Assembly: GCF_001650875.1 (NCBI RefSeq)
Contig: NZ_LXYI01000025.1
Coordinates: forward strand, 1-64,000
Origin: Sulfitobacter sp. EhC04
GTDB taxonomy: Bacteria > Pseudomonadota > Alphaproteobacteria > Rhodobacterales > Rhodobacteraceae
Length of the DNA: 64,000 nt
Reading direction: 5' to 3'
The position numbers and the translations under genes were made by a program. The notes under the pieces were generated by a model. That model ran no database searches. It was not told the origin of the DNA and was given only the letters and a program-made list of their open reading frames with translations. Numbering within the stretch: the stretch's first letter is position 1; each line of letters opens with the position of its first letter. Below are positions 1-8,080 of this stretch, in pieces.

Positions 1-2
1 GG

Positions 3-332
3 GCAGAAGTCCGCGGGGCGCAGTTGCAGGGGGCGGAGCTCTTCGGGGCAAAGTTGCAGGGGGCCGACCTCCGCAGGGCGCAGTTTGATGCCGCCACAAA
101 CCTCAGCACCGCTGATCTTCGAGGTGCCGCGCTGAGGTCTGTGGACCTTACCAATGTCCCACAAATCGCGGAGCATCTGGAGGGGCTGTTTGGCGACGGC
201 ACGGTCACGCTTCCGGAGGGAATGGAGCGGCCCGAACGCTTTAGCGTTGAATTCGAGAAGCAACTTGATTTCGACACCGCATGGCGTGCTTTCCAGCGGT
301 CCATCGGTCAGGACCCCGCCGATCCCAAATAG
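3..332 (+). CDS. Pentapeptide-repeat protein, C-terminal fragment
   Basis: The reading frame is open to the left edge of the window, so only the C-terminal part is present. The first ~45 residues follow the pentapeptide pattern A(D/E/K)LxG (for example GAELFGAKLQGADLRRA, then TADLRGAALRSVDL), which folds as a right-handed quadrilateral beta-helix. A non-repeat tail of ~55 residues follows, with an acidic/aromatic end (FEKQLDFDTAWRAFQRSIG). No catalytic motif is visible. Pentapeptide proteins are diverse in function (DNA mimics, membrane-linked or regulatory proteins), so no role can be assigned from this piece. It ends 68 bp before serS on the same strand. Confidence 0.75.
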   Translation, partial: AEVRGAQLQGAELFGAKLQGADLRRAQFDAATNLSTADLRGAALRSVDLTNVPQIAEHLEGLFGDGTVTLPEGMERPERFSVEFEKQLDFDTAWRAFQRSIGQDPADPK

Positions 333-400
333 TCTACCGCTCCGCCGCGATCTGATGCATAAGGCGGCGCAACACATCAATCGAGCCAAGGACGCCCCCC

Positions 401-1693
401 ATGCACGACATCCGCGCCATCCGTGACAACCCCGCAGCCCTTGACGCCGCCCTGGCCCGGCGCGGCGATGCGCCGGTCTCGGCCGCTGTTCTGGAACTGG
501 ACGCGGCACGGCGGGGCAAGATTTCGGCGGCGGAGGCCGCCCAGGCGGAGCAGAACGCCGCCTCCAAGCTGGTCGGGGCCGCCAAGGCCAAGGGCGATGA
601 GGCGGAATTTGAACGCCTGCGCGCGCTGGTGGGCGAGAAGAAGGCCGAAGTGGCCGCGATGCAGGCCGAGGCCAAGGAGCTGGACGCGCAGTTGACCGAC
701 ATGCTGGCGCGCATTCCCAACACCCCCGCCGATGACGTGCCGGACGGGGCGGACGAGGGCGACAACGTGGAAGTGAGCCGCTGGGGCGACATCCCCGCCT
801 TCGATTTTGCGCCCAAGGAGCATTACGATATCACGGGCGTGGCCGCCTCGATGGATTTCGAGACGGCGGCAAAGATTTCCGGCAGCCGTTTCGTGCTGCT
901 GTCCGGAGCCGTGGCGCGGATTCACCGGGCGCTGGCGCAGTTCATGATAAACACCCATGTGGACGAGAACGGCTTGACCGAAGTGAACCCGCCGGTGCTG
1001 GTCAAGGACGACGCGATGTATGGCACTGATAAATTGCCGAAATTCGGGGAGGACAGCTATCGCACCGAAGAGGGCATGTGGCTGGTCCCGACCTCCGAGG
1101 TGCCGCTGACCTATATCGTGGCCGACCATGTGGTCGAGGAAAGCTATCTGCCGCGCCGCTACACCGCGCATACGCTGTGCTTCCGGTCCGAGGCAGGCAG
1201 CGCCGGGCGCGACACGGCGGGGATGCTGCGCCAGCACCAGTTCGAGAAGGTCGAGATGGTCAGCATCACCCACCCCGATGAAAGCGACGCGGAGCAAAAG
1301 CGGATGCTGCGCTGTGCGGAGGGGATATTGGAGGCGCTTGGCATCCCCTATCGCACCGTGATCCTGTGCACCGGCGACATGGGGTTCGGCGCGCGGCGCA
1401 CCTATGACATCGAGGCCTGGGTGCCGGGGCAGAACACCTACCGCGAGATTTCCTCCGTCTCCACCACCGGCGATTTCCAGGCCCGGCGGATGAATGCCCG
1501 GTTCAAGCCGAAGGACGGCGGCAAGCCGCAGTTCCTGCACACGCTGAACGGGTCCGGTCTGGCCGTGGGGCGCTGCCTGATCGCGGTGTTGGAGAATGGC
1601 CAGCAGGAAGACGGATCGGTTGTGCTGCCCGAGGCGCTGGCCCCCTATCTGGGGGGCAGGACAATGCTGTCGGCAGAGGGCGCGTTGGTCTGA
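401..1693 (+). CDS. serS: Seryl-tRNA synthetase
   Basis: This 430-residue protein has the full length of a bacterial class II seryl-tRNA synthetase, which charges tRNA-Ser (and tRNA-Sec where present) with serine in the cytoplasm. The N-terminal ~110 residues form the Ala/Glu/Lys-rich helical hairpin that contacts the long variable arm of tRNA-Ser. Class II motif 2 is clear at about residues 260-280 ([20 protein letters not shown]). Motif 3 is clear at about 383-398 ([16 protein letters not shown]). The start [11 protein letters not shown] is typical of the family. No gene overlaps it, and a TspO-like gene follows after 93 bp on the same strand. Confidence 0.97.
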   Translation: MHDIRAIRDNPAALDAALARRGDAPVSAAVLELDAARRGKISAAEAAQAEQNAASKLVGAAKAKGDEAEFERLRALVGEKKAEVAAMQAEAKELDAQLTDMLARIPNTPADDVPDGADEGDNVEVSRWGDIPAFDFAPKEHYDITGVAASMDFETAAKISGSRFVLLSGAVARIHRALAQFMINTHVDENGLTEVNPPVLVKDDAMYGTDKLPKFGEDSYRTEEGMWLVPTSEVPLTYIVADHVVEESYLPRRYTAHTLCFRSEAGSAGRDTAGMLRQHQFEKVEMVSITHPDESDAEQKRMLRCAEGILEALGIPYRTVILCTGDMGFGARRTYDIEAWVPGQNTYREISSVSTTGDFQARRMNARFKPKDGGKPQFLHTLNGSGLAVGRCLIAVLENGQQEDGSVVLPEALAPYLGGRTMLSAEGALV

Positions 1694-1786
1694 GCCATTC
1701 CGCTGGGCGGGGTGCCGGGGTGCCCTGTGTTGCCTTGGGGCGCATCACGGCTATCTTTGGGGGACGTACCAACCTGAAGGCCTCAC

Positions 1787-2503
1787 ATGACCCCTGCCCT
1801 GCGCCCCGCCATCGCCGTCCTATGCTTCCTGCTGGCCGTCGCCTTTGCCGTTTCGCCCTTTCTGGTCGAGGGGTTTGCCGGGTTCGATCCTGAGCAGTTC
1901 CCGATCCGCCAGGACAATCCGCCGGTGCAGCCCGCCGGCTATGCCTTTGCGATCTGGAGTGTGATTTACGGCTGGCTGATCCTGGGGCTAGGCTGGGGCA
2001 TGCTGCGGGCACCGCGTGACGGGCAGTGGCATGACATGCGCCTGCCCCTGTGCATCTCGCTGGCGGTGGGCACCGCCTGGCTGTCGGTGGCGGTGGCCAG
2101 CCCGGTCTGGGCCACGGTGCTGATCTGGGTGATGCTGATCGCGGCACTTGCGGCGCTGTTCATGGCCCCGGTGGCCGACACCCCCTGGGCCGCCCTGCCC
2201 GTCGGGCTTTATGCCGGGTGGCTCTCTGCAGCCTCATGCGTGGCGCTGGGGTTGCTGGCGGCCGGGTATGGCTGGCTGGACCAGCAGGTGGCGGCACTGG
2301 TTTTTGTAGGGTTTGCGATATTCATCGGCTGTTTCGTGCAAACGGCGCTGCGCCGCGCGCCGACCTATGGGCTGGCCGTGATCTGGGCGCTGGTCGCGGT
2401 GGCAGTGGCGAACTGGCACATGGCGCAGGTCGTGGCCTGGCTGGCGGCGGTGGGCATTGTGGTGATGCTGGTGCCGACATTGGCGGCTCTGCGCAGGCAG
2501 TAA
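1787..2503 (+). CDS. TspO/MBR-related (tryptophan-rich sensory-like) membrane protein
   Basis: This is a 238-residue, very hydrophobic protein with about six or seven predicted membrane helices (for example near residues 7-27, 48-68, 85-105, 108-128, 135-158, 165-185, 195-232). The segment PAGYAFAIWSVIYGW resembles the PxGxxFxxxWxxxY signature of TspO/MBR proteins, which bind tetrapyrroles and cholesterol-like ligands. It is longer than the classical 160-residue, five-helix bacterial TspO, so the link is to the wider 'tryptophan-rich sensory protein' group only. It converges with der, and a double hairpin lies between the two. The function is unproven; an uncharacterised integral membrane protein is the fallback call. 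Confidence 0.5.
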   Translation: MTPALRPAIAVLCFLLAVAFAVSPFLVEGFAGFDPEQFPIRQDNPPVQPAGYAFAIWSVIYGWLILGLGWGMLRAPRDGQWHDMRLPLCISLAVGTAWLSVAVASPVWATVLIWVMLIAALAALFMAPVADTPWAALPVGLYAGWLSAASCVALGLLAAGYGWLDQQVAALVFVGFAIFIGCFVQTALRRAPTYGLAVIWALVAVAVANWHMAQVVAWLAAVGIVVMLVPTLAALRRQ

Positions 2504-2511
2504 GGCGTGAC

Positions 2512-2555
2512 CCGGAGTTTTTGAAAACTCCGGTTCGATTTTTTCGAAAAAATCG
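2512..2555. terminator. Back-to-back hairpins between convergent genes
   Basis: Two inverted repeats sit side by side between the convergent TspO-like gene and der. The first has 10-bp arms at 2512-2521 and 2524-2533 around a 2-nt loop. The second is a perfect 20-bp palindrome at 2536-2555 containing T6 and A6 runs, so it gives a T tract on either strand. This arrangement is a convincing bidirectional terminator. Confidence 0.8.
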
Positions 2556-2562
2556 CCCCGCC

Positions 2563-4026
2563 TCAGTCCTTGCGGCGTCCTTCGGTGTGTTTGCGCAATT
2601 TGGACGGCTTGGCCTTTTTGCGGCCCTTGTAGGGGTTCGCATCGTTCTGGCCGCGCATCCAAAGCCGGATCGGCGTGCCGGGCATGTCAAAGTCGATCCG
2701 CAAGCCATTGACAAGATAGCGGTTATAGCTGTCCGGCACTTTGTCCGGATGGCTGCACATGACCACAAAACCGGGGGGCCGTGTCTTGGCCTGGGTCATG
2801 TAGCGCAGTTTGATCCGCTTGCCCTGCGGCGCGGGGGGCGGATGCGCCTCCATCATACCCGAAAGCCAGCGGTTCAGCTGAGCCGTGGTCACCCGGCGGT
2901 TCCAGACTTCATAGGCGCGCATGATGGCGTCGTGCAGCCGGTCGAGGCCCCTGCCCGTCTTGGCGCTGACCGTGATCAGCGGGGCGCCGCGCAGCTGTGG
3001 CAGAAGCCGCTCGAAGCTTTCCTTCAGCGCCTTCAACTTGGCTTGGCGATCTTCCTCGATGTCCCATTTGTTCACCGCGACAACCACCGCGCGGCCTTCA
3101 CGCTCGGCCAGGTCGGCGATGCGCAGGTCCTGTTGTTCAAAGGGGATCTCGGCGTCCAGCAGCACCACAACCACTTCGGCGAATTTTACCGCGCGCAGCC
3201 CGTCGGAGACGCTGAGTTTCTCCAGCTTTTCCTGCACCTTGGCTTTCTTGCGCATGCCTGCGGTGTCAAAGATGCGCATCGGCACGCCGTTCCAGTCGGT
3301 GCGCAGGGAAATCGCATCGCGGGTGATCCCGGCCTCGGGACCGGTCAGCAGCCTGTCTTCGCCCAGGATCTGGTTGATCAGGGTGGATTTGCCCGCGTTC
3401 GGGCGACCCACGACGGCCACCTGCAACGGCTTGGCCTTGGTGGGTTCCGGCACGGCATCGGTGATCTCGCCGTCGTCTTCGGGCAGGTCCACATCGGTTT
3501 CGGGCGCGTCTGTCTCTGCCTTGTCGGCATGGGCGTCGGCCAGCGGCATCAGCACGGAATAAAGGTCGTTCAGACCCTCGCCGTGTTCCGCCGACATGCG
3601 GATCGGTTCGCCCAGCCCCAGGGAATAGGCCTCAATCACACCGGCATCCGCCGCCCGGCCCTCGGCCTTGTTGGCCGCCAGGATCACATGGGCGGAGCGT
3701 TTGCGCAGGATGTCGGCAAAGACCAGGTCCGTGGGTGTCACACCCACGCGGGCGTCGATCATGAACAGGCAGATGTCGGCCATGTCCACCGCACGTTCCG
3801 TCAGGCGGCGCATCCGGCCCTGCAGGCTGTCGTCGGTGACTTCTTCCAGACCGGCGGTGTCGACCACCGTGAACTTCAGATCCGCCAGCCGCGCGGCCCC
3901 CTCGCGCAGGTCGCGGGTCACGCCGGGCTGGTCATCGACCAGGGCAAGCCGTTTGCCGACAAGGCGGTTGAACAGCGTGGATTTGCCGACATTGGGACGG
4001 CCCACGATGGCAAGGGTAAAGGACAT
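2563..4026 (-). CDS. der: Ribosome-associated GTPase Der (EngA)
   Basis: This 487-residue protein has the tandem G domains unique to Der, a GTPase needed for 50S ribosomal subunit maturation. The first P-loop is at about residues 8-16 (GRPNVGKST) with DTAGL downstream. The second P-loop is at about 205-213 (GRPNAGKST), followed by DTAGM and NKWD. An acidic linker ([12 protein letters not shown]) separates the two G domains. The C-terminal ~100 residues are the KH-like domain, and the tail is basic. It is the last gene of a leftward group yfgM-like, bamB, der, with a 56-bp gap after bamB; this order is common in proteobacteria. Confidence 0.96.
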   Translation of the reverse strand: MSFTLAIVGRPNVGKSTLFNRLVGKRLALVDDQPGVTRDLREGAARLADLKFTVVDTAGLEEVTDDSLQGRMRRLTERAVDMADICLFMIDARVGVTPTDLVFADILRKRSAHVILAANKAEGRAADAGVIEAYSLGLGEPIRMSAEHGEGLNDLYSVLMPLADAHADKAETDAPETDVDLPEDDGEITDAVPEPTKAKPLQVAVVGRPNAGKSTLINQILGEDRLLTGPEAGITRDAISLRTDWNGVPMRIFDTAGMRKKAKVQEKLEKLSVSDGLRAVKFAEVVVVLLDAEIPFEQQDLRIADLAEREGRAVVVAVNKWDIEEDRQAKLKALKESFERLLPQLRGAPLITVSAKTGRGLDRLHDAIMRAYEVWNRRVTTAQLNRWLSGMMEAHPPPAPQGKRIKLRYMTQAKTRPPGFVVMCSHPDKVPDSYNRYLVNGLRIDFDMPGTPIRLWMRGQNDANPYKGRKKAKPSKLRKHTEGRRKD

Positions 4027-4082
4027 GGTTCACAAGGCTCCGACAGGGCCGATGCGGCCCCTGAGCCTCGCGCTTTAGACCA

Positions 4083-5450
4083 TTAGCGGTAGGCGTGCAA
4101 TTGCCCCTTGGTGGAGACCACGTAAAGGGTGCTGCCCGCCACGACAGGAGCGGTCGTTGCACCGCCGGGGATTTCGACGGTGCCGGTCAGGCTGCCATTG
4201 GTCGGATCAAAGCTGCGCAGCAGCCCGTCGTTGGAGGCGATGATCACCCGCCCGCCTGCCACGATGGGGCCGTGGTGGGCCACCACTTCGGACTGGCGGC
4301 GCGGTCTGTCCTTGACGAAATTCGGCAGCGGAATGCCCCAGACGCGGCTGCCATCGCTGGCGTCGAGCCGCACCAGTTCGTTCAGGTCGGTGACCGCGAA
4401 TACCGAATCCCCGATCGGCCAGACCGGGCCGATGGCCCCGTCCCGCGCGGTCCACAGACGCTGGCCGCTTTCGACGTTCAGCGCGGCAAGCCTGCCCGAA
4501 TGGTTGCCGACATAGACGCTGCCGCCGGACACAACCGGCGCAGAAGTCACATCGGACACGGCAGAAAGCGCGCGGCCGGGGCGCGACCCCACCACAGAGG
4601 CATCCCAGCGCGGCAGCCCGCCACGGCGGAAGACACCCTGCACTTCGCCGGTGCCATAGGCGAAGATCACGAATTTGTCCGTCACCGCAGGGGCCGGTGC
4701 GCCCAGCACGTTGTTCACGCTGCTGCTGCCGCCGACCTGCCATTCGATCCGGCCTGTTCCCTTGTCCAGCGCCCAGCCGGTGTCATCGCCCGAGGTCACA
4801 TAGACCAGATCGCCATAGATTGTCGGGGTGCCCGAGCCGGAGGCCTCAAGCTTTTGGGCCCAGCGTTCGCCGCCGGTCGCCACGTCGAGTGCCGCCAGCA
4901 CGCCATAGCCGATGGAGACGTAAAGTGTCTGACCGTCCACGGCCAGACCGCCGCCGGTGCCCTGACCGGATCTGTCGGTGACCGGCGTCAGGTCGCGGGT
5001 CCACAGGGTCTCTCCGCCCGTGGAGATCGCGGTGACACGCGCATCGGCGTCCAGCGTGAAGATGCGCCCGCCCGCAACCACCGGATCGGCGGTGATGCGC
5101 TGCTTGCGGCTGTCACCGGCGCCGATGTCCACGGACCAGATCGGTTGCAGGGTGGCGCGCAACGCGGGATGGGTCGTGCGGTATTGCGGCGTGCCGATGC
5201 TGTGGGACCAGGACGCGTTGTTCGCCGTACCACCCAGCGCAATCGCGCGGCTGGTGTTTGGCCCCTTCTCTTCGCCTTCAAGCGGGGCGGCCAGATCCGG
5301 GTCTTGCAGGATGGAGCGCACGGGCTCGCGTTTGCCCGGCAGATAAACCTGTTCCTCGGCACAGGCGGTCAAAAGCAACAGCGCTGTCAGCGCCCCGCCC
5401 ACCATCCGGGTCGTGCCGTGGTATTGCTTTTGCATCATGGTCCTGCCCAT
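4083..5450 (-). CDS. bamB: Outer-membrane assembly lipoprotein BamB (PQQ-like beta-propeller)
   Basis: BamB is a periplasmic lipoprotein that helps the BamA machine fold outer-membrane proteins. The N-terminus carries a lipoprotein signal with lipobox LLTAC, so Cys at about residue 30 would be the lipidated residue. The rest is made of repeated WTRDL-, WAQKL-, IEWQVG- and LWTARDG-type blades of an eight-bladed propeller, up to the C-terminal STKGQLHAYR. Length (about 455 residues) is slightly above E. coli BamB. The start could also be the methionine 15 residues further in, immediately before the hydrophobic segment. Its place between der and a YfgM-like gene supports the call. Confidence 0.9.
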   Translation of the reverse strand: MGRTMMQKQYHGTTRMVGGALTALLLLTACAEEQVYLPGKREPVRSILQDPDLAAPLEGEEKGPNTSRAIALGGTANNASWSHSIGTPQYRTTHPALRATLQPIWSVDIGAGDSRKQRITADPVVAGGRIFTLDADARVTAISTGGETLWTRDLTPVTDRSGQGTGGGLAVDGQTLYVSIGYGVLAALDVATGGERWAQKLEASGSGTPTIYGDLVYVTSGDDTGWALDKGTGRIEWQVGGSSSVNNVLGAPAPAVTDKFVIFAYGTGEVQGVFRRGGLPRWDASVVGSRPGRALSAVSDVTSAPVVSGGSVYVGNHSGRLAALNVESGQRLWTARDGAIGPVWPIGDSVFAVTDLNELVRLDASDGSRVWGIPLPNFVKDRPRRQSEVVAHHGPIVAGGRVIIASNDGLLRSFDPTNGSLTGTVEIPGGATTAPVVAGSTLYVVSTKGQLHAYR

Positions 5451-5488
5451 TCTCGTGCCCTTACCTCAAACCGTTTGGCCGGCTCTGA

Positions 5489-6196
5489 TCAGTTTCCGAC
5501 CGCTTGCCCGGTGACCGCGTCACCGGCTGCAATCGCGTTCTCGTCCAGCTTAGGTTCTCCACCCAGCGCCACAATCACCTGTAGGGCGCGCTGTTGCAAG
5601 TCCGAGGTGGTTTCCGCATCCTGCAAAATGGCCTGATAGCGCGCGATGGCCGCGTCGGGTTGATCCTGGCCGATGTCCAGCAGCGCCAGTTGTTCACTGG
5701 CCAGCAGCCGCAGCGGATTGCCGGGTTGGGCCATCGCCTCAAGCGCCTGGCGACGGTCCTCGATGGGCATGTCCGTATCCGGGAGGGTCATCGCCTTGAA
5801 ACTGGCGACCTGGCGGTAGATTTCCGGGACATCGCCATCCACGGCGAGGCTTTCCAGCGTCGCGGCGGCGGCGGCGGTATCTCCGGCTTCGACCTGTTCG
5901 GCAGCGGTCAGCAAGCGCAACACTGCCGCAGCCTCGGCCGAGTGCGGGGCAATCCGGGCCAGTTGCTCGGCACGGGCGGCTACGTCATTGGTGGCGAGGG
6001 CCGCCAGCATTGCGTCGCCCAGGGCCTCGGCCTGCGCCTGTTCCTGCGCCTTGCTGTACTCGCGCCACGCCGCTCCTGCCACGATCAGCACGATGGCCAG
6101 TGCGGCAATCCAGCCATAGCGCCGGAACAAGTGAAACAGACGGTCGCGGCGGACCTCGTCGTTGACTTCGTCGATAAAGCTGTCTGTGTCGCTCAT
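5489..6196 (-). CDS. YfgM-like single-pass periplasmic TPR protein
   Basis: The chosen start gives a 235-residue protein beginning MSDTDSFIDEVNDEVRRD. A longer frame exists upstream but has no support. A single membrane helix spans about residues 32-50 (YGWIAALAIVLIVAGAAW), preceded by a basic cytoplasmic stretch. The remaining ~180 residues are Ala/Glu-rich helices of TPR type facing the periplasm. In E. coli the YfgM family works with the SecYEG-linked chaperone PpiD, and its gene neighbours bamB and der as here. It is the first gene of this leftward operon, so its promoter must lie in the long structured gap to its right. Confidence 0.8.
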   Translation of the reverse strand: MSDTDSFIDEVNDEVRRDRLFHLFRRYGWIAALAIVLIVAGAAWREYSKAQEQAQAEALGDAMLAALATNDVAARAEQLARIAPHSAEAAAVLRLLTAAEQVEAGDTAAAAATLESLAVDGDVPEIYRQVASFKAMTLPDTDMPIEDRRQALEAMAQPGNPLRLLASEQLALLDIGQDQPDAAIARYQAILQDAETTSDLQQRALQVIVALGGEPKLDENAIAAGDAVTGQAVGN

Positions 6197-6257
6197 CAGG
6201 GCTGCCTCTGGTCTTGGTTTTTCACCTCTTAACCCGCACGGGGGGCCAAGCCAAGGG

Positions 6258-6351
6258 CTTGGGCCTGTGGACATTCACTTCCGGCACCCGTTTCAGTTCA
6301 AAATTGCCCGGTTCCAGACAAGAGAGCGCAGGAATAGCCAATTATTCCAGG
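6258..6351 (-). mobile_element. Truncated single-ended copy of the MITE-like element
   Basis: About 94 bp here match the right-hand end of the complete element at 25268-25538, read in reverse complement. The match begins with cttgggcctgtggac and runs through the shared inner block aaattgcccggttccag to the agagagcgcaggaatagcc block. There is one single-base deletion in the terminal repeat, and the outer CTAG is changed to CTTG. The other end is missing, so this is a decayed remnant. The strand follows the complete copy and is arbitrary. Confidence 0.75.
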
Positions 6352-6427
6352 CAGTGTCAGGTGAACCGGGTTTGACCCGAAGTGCCAAAGCGGGTCCGGT
6401 GCTTTGGCCTGGCCATCCTGCGGTGCT

Positions 6428-6473
6428 TTTGCAAATGAAGACATGTCATTTTTGACATGTCTTCATTTGCAAA
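6428..6473. repeat. Perfect 21-bp inverted repeat with 4-nt loop
   Basis: The arms at 6428-6448 and 6453-6473 are exactly complementary and enclose a TTTT loop. Each arm also contains the self-complementary core tgacatgtca. An uninterrupted 21-bp stem is far beyond what chance gives. It has no clear T tract after either arm, so it is not an ordinary terminator; a recombination or replication-derived hairpin, or an RNA element, is possible. Confidence 0.85.
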
Positions 6474-6500
6474 TCAGAGCCAATAGCGCCCCGCCATAGG

Positions 6501-6600
6501 CTCAGGTCAAAGGCCGGACGCTGAAGTCACCCGAATCCAAAAGACGTTGCATTGATCATTCAGACCCCGGATCGCTTGCGACCCGGTTCGCGCCCACCCT
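6501..6600 (+). repeat. Dispersed intergenic repeat, copy 1
   Basis: The 23 bp at 6501-6523 (beginning ctcaggtcaaaggccggacg) are identical to the reverse complement of 30684-30706. Weaker similarity continues for about 75 bp on the same side: a shared gcattgat, then GGTyCGCGCCC. This copy points toward the RND operon, which starts 300 bp downstream. The identity cannot be by chance in 64 kb. Its nature (old mobile element or RNA motif) is unknown. Confidence 0.7.
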
Positions 6601-6689
6601 CGGGACCGGGCGCGAACCTCTGTCGGGTGGGTGCCTCAATGCCGCTAAGGTCAATACCGGATGACCAGCAGTCTGCTCAAAATCGCGCG

Positions 6690-6722
6690 TTTTAACGGTT
6701 TTCTGCAAGAAATCCGTTAAAA
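6690..6722. promoter_or_regulatory. A/T-rich inverted repeat upstream of RND operon, candidate operator
   Basis: The 15-bp arms 6690-6704 and 6708-6722 match at 14 of 15 positions around a GCA centre (ttttaacgg...ccgttaaaa). It lies about 100 bp upstream of the membrane-fusion gene, where TetR- or MarR-type repressors of efflux operons bind. No regulator gene is adjacent, so the binding protein is unknown. Confidence 0.5.
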
Positions 6723-6823
6723 ATGCCTCAACTAAACTAGGCAGTTCAATTTTAAAGTACTACATAGCCGAAAACGCGGTTGGCCGAGAGCTTGGCCAAC
6801 CGCCCCAAGAATGGGGCCGCGCA

Positions 6824-8080
6824 ATGCGTATCTTCTCTATCTTTGCCGCCATTGCGGTGACTGTCATCCTCGCAATGTCCATCCTGGCACGCCCGCAGCT
6901 TATGGCTCTGTTCGGCATGTCGGATGCGGCAGAGCAATCAACCGAGGCGGTTCCGTCCGGTACGGAATCAGAGGTGGCCGTTGCCGCGCCGCTGCAGGAA
7001 ACCCGGCGCGTCAAGGTCGGCGTACGGCGATTCGAGGCGCAGCAGGTCGACAGCGCCGTCGTCCTGCGGGGCCAGACAGAGGCCGCACGCGCAGTCGATG
7101 TGCGCGCCGAGACCTCGGCGGTTGTCTCCTCTGCTCCGCTGCGCAAGGGCACGGAAGTGTCACAGGGCGATCCGATGTGCGTGCTGGACGCCGGAACCCG
7201 CGGTGCCGCCCTGCAGGAAGCCAAGGCAAGGCTGAGCGAGGCTGAAAGCCGGGTGCCGGAAGCTGAAGCGCGGGTTGAGGAAGCCCAGGCCAAGCTGGAA
7301 GAAGCCAAGATCAACCAGAATGCCGCGTCACGGCTGAGCGAGGACGGCTTTGCCTCGCAGACGCGGGTTGCCTCTTCGGATGCCTCCGTCGCCACGGCAC
7401 GGGCGGCAGTCAGTTCGGCAACTTCCGGGCTGAGCGCTGCGCAGTCGGGCATCGAGGCCGCGACCGCTGCCGTGGCCAGCGCAGAAAAGGAAATCGAGCG
7501 CCTGACCATGACCGCGCCCTTTGACGGGCTGCTGGAAAGCGATACAGCCGAACTGGGCAGCCTGCTGCAGCCCGGTGGGCTTTGTGCAACCATCATCCAG
7601 CTGAACCCGATCAAGCTGGTCGGCTTTGTACCGGAAACCGAAGTGAACCGCGTCAGCCTGGGCGCGCAGGCCGGTGCGCGGCTGGCAGCGGGCGGCGATG
7701 ACCTGGTGGGCAAGGTGATTTTCCTGTCACGGTCCGCCGATCCGCAGACCCGCACTTTCCGGGTCGAGATCGAGGTGCCGAACCCCGACCTGACAATCAG
7801 GGACGGGCAGACCGCCGAAATCGCCATAGCCTCGGCCGGGGTGCAGGCACATCTGATCCCGCAAAGCGCGATGACCCTGAACGATGACGGGGCGCTGGGT
7901 GTGCGCATGGTGGACGACACCGACACCGTATCCTTTGCCCCGGTCAGCATCATGCGCGACACCGCCAGCGGCGTCTGGGTCACGGGCCTGCCCGACACCG
8001 CGAATGTGATCGTGGTTGGTCAGGAATATGTGACTGCCGGTGTGCAGGTCGATCCGACCTATCAAGAGGTCACGCAATGA
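6824..8080 (+). CDS. RND efflux periplasmic adaptor (membrane-fusion protein)
   Basis: This 418-residue HlyD/AcrA-type protein links an inner-membrane RND pump to an outer-membrane channel. An N-terminal anchor or signal helix spans about residues 5-25. A lipoyl half-domain (VVLRGQTEAARAVDVRAE) comes next. An alpha-helical hairpin at about 125-215 has obvious heptad-like Ala/Glu repeats (AEARVEEAQAKLEEAK). The second lipoyl half and beta-barrel follow (MTAPFDGLLESDTAELGSLL). It overlaps the RND permease by 4 bp (ATGA), so the two are translationally coupled. No outer-membrane factor gene is present in this window. Confidence 0.9.
   Translation: MRIFSIFAAIAVTVILAMSILARPQLMALFGMSDAAEQSTEAVPSGTESEVAVAAPLQETRRVKVGVRRFEAQQVDSAVVLRGQTEAARAVDVRAETSAVVSSAPLRKGTEVSQGDPMCVLDAGTRGAALQEAKARLSEAESRVPEAEARVEEAQAKLEEAKINQNAASRLSEDGFASQTRVASSDASVATARAAVSSATSGLSAAQSGIEAATAAVASAEKEIERLTMTAPFDGLLESDTAELGSLLQPGGLCATIIQLNPIKLVGFVPETEVNRVSLGAQAGARLAAGGDDLVGKVIFLSRSADPQTRTFRVEIEVPNPDLTIRDGQTAEIAIASAGVQAHLIPQSAMTLNDDGALGVRMVDDTDTVSFAPVSIMRDTASGVWVTGLPDTANVIVVGQEYVTAGVQVDPTYQEVTQ

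Larger units (their letters stand above)
6197..6823. other. 627-bp divergent intergenic region packed with inverted repeats
   Basis: No credible gene is present between the leftward yfgM-like gene and the rightward RND efflux operon. From left to right it holds a truncated MITE end (6258-6351), a 7-bp-arm stem (6385-6391/6401-6407), a perfect 21-bp-arm hairpin (6428-6473), a block shared with another intergenic region (from 6501), an 11-bp-arm hairpin (6585-6595/6608-6618), a 15-bp-arm A/T-rich inverted repeat (6690-6722) and a 9-bp-arm repeat near 6777-6802. Promoters for both flanking operons must be here; I could not fix -35/-10 boxes with confidence. Confidence 0.7.

Noticed and set aside
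2050-4086. A 678-codon frame across the TspO-like gene and antisense to der
   Set aside because: It crosses the convergent terminator hairpins and encodes a Gly/Arg/His-rich product; both overlapping real genes are well supported.
6585-6618. The ggttcgcgcccaccctcggg region considered as part of a tRNA
   Set aside because: It resembles a T-arm only superficially; it is an 11-bp inverted repeat, and no acceptor or anticodon stems can be drawn around it.
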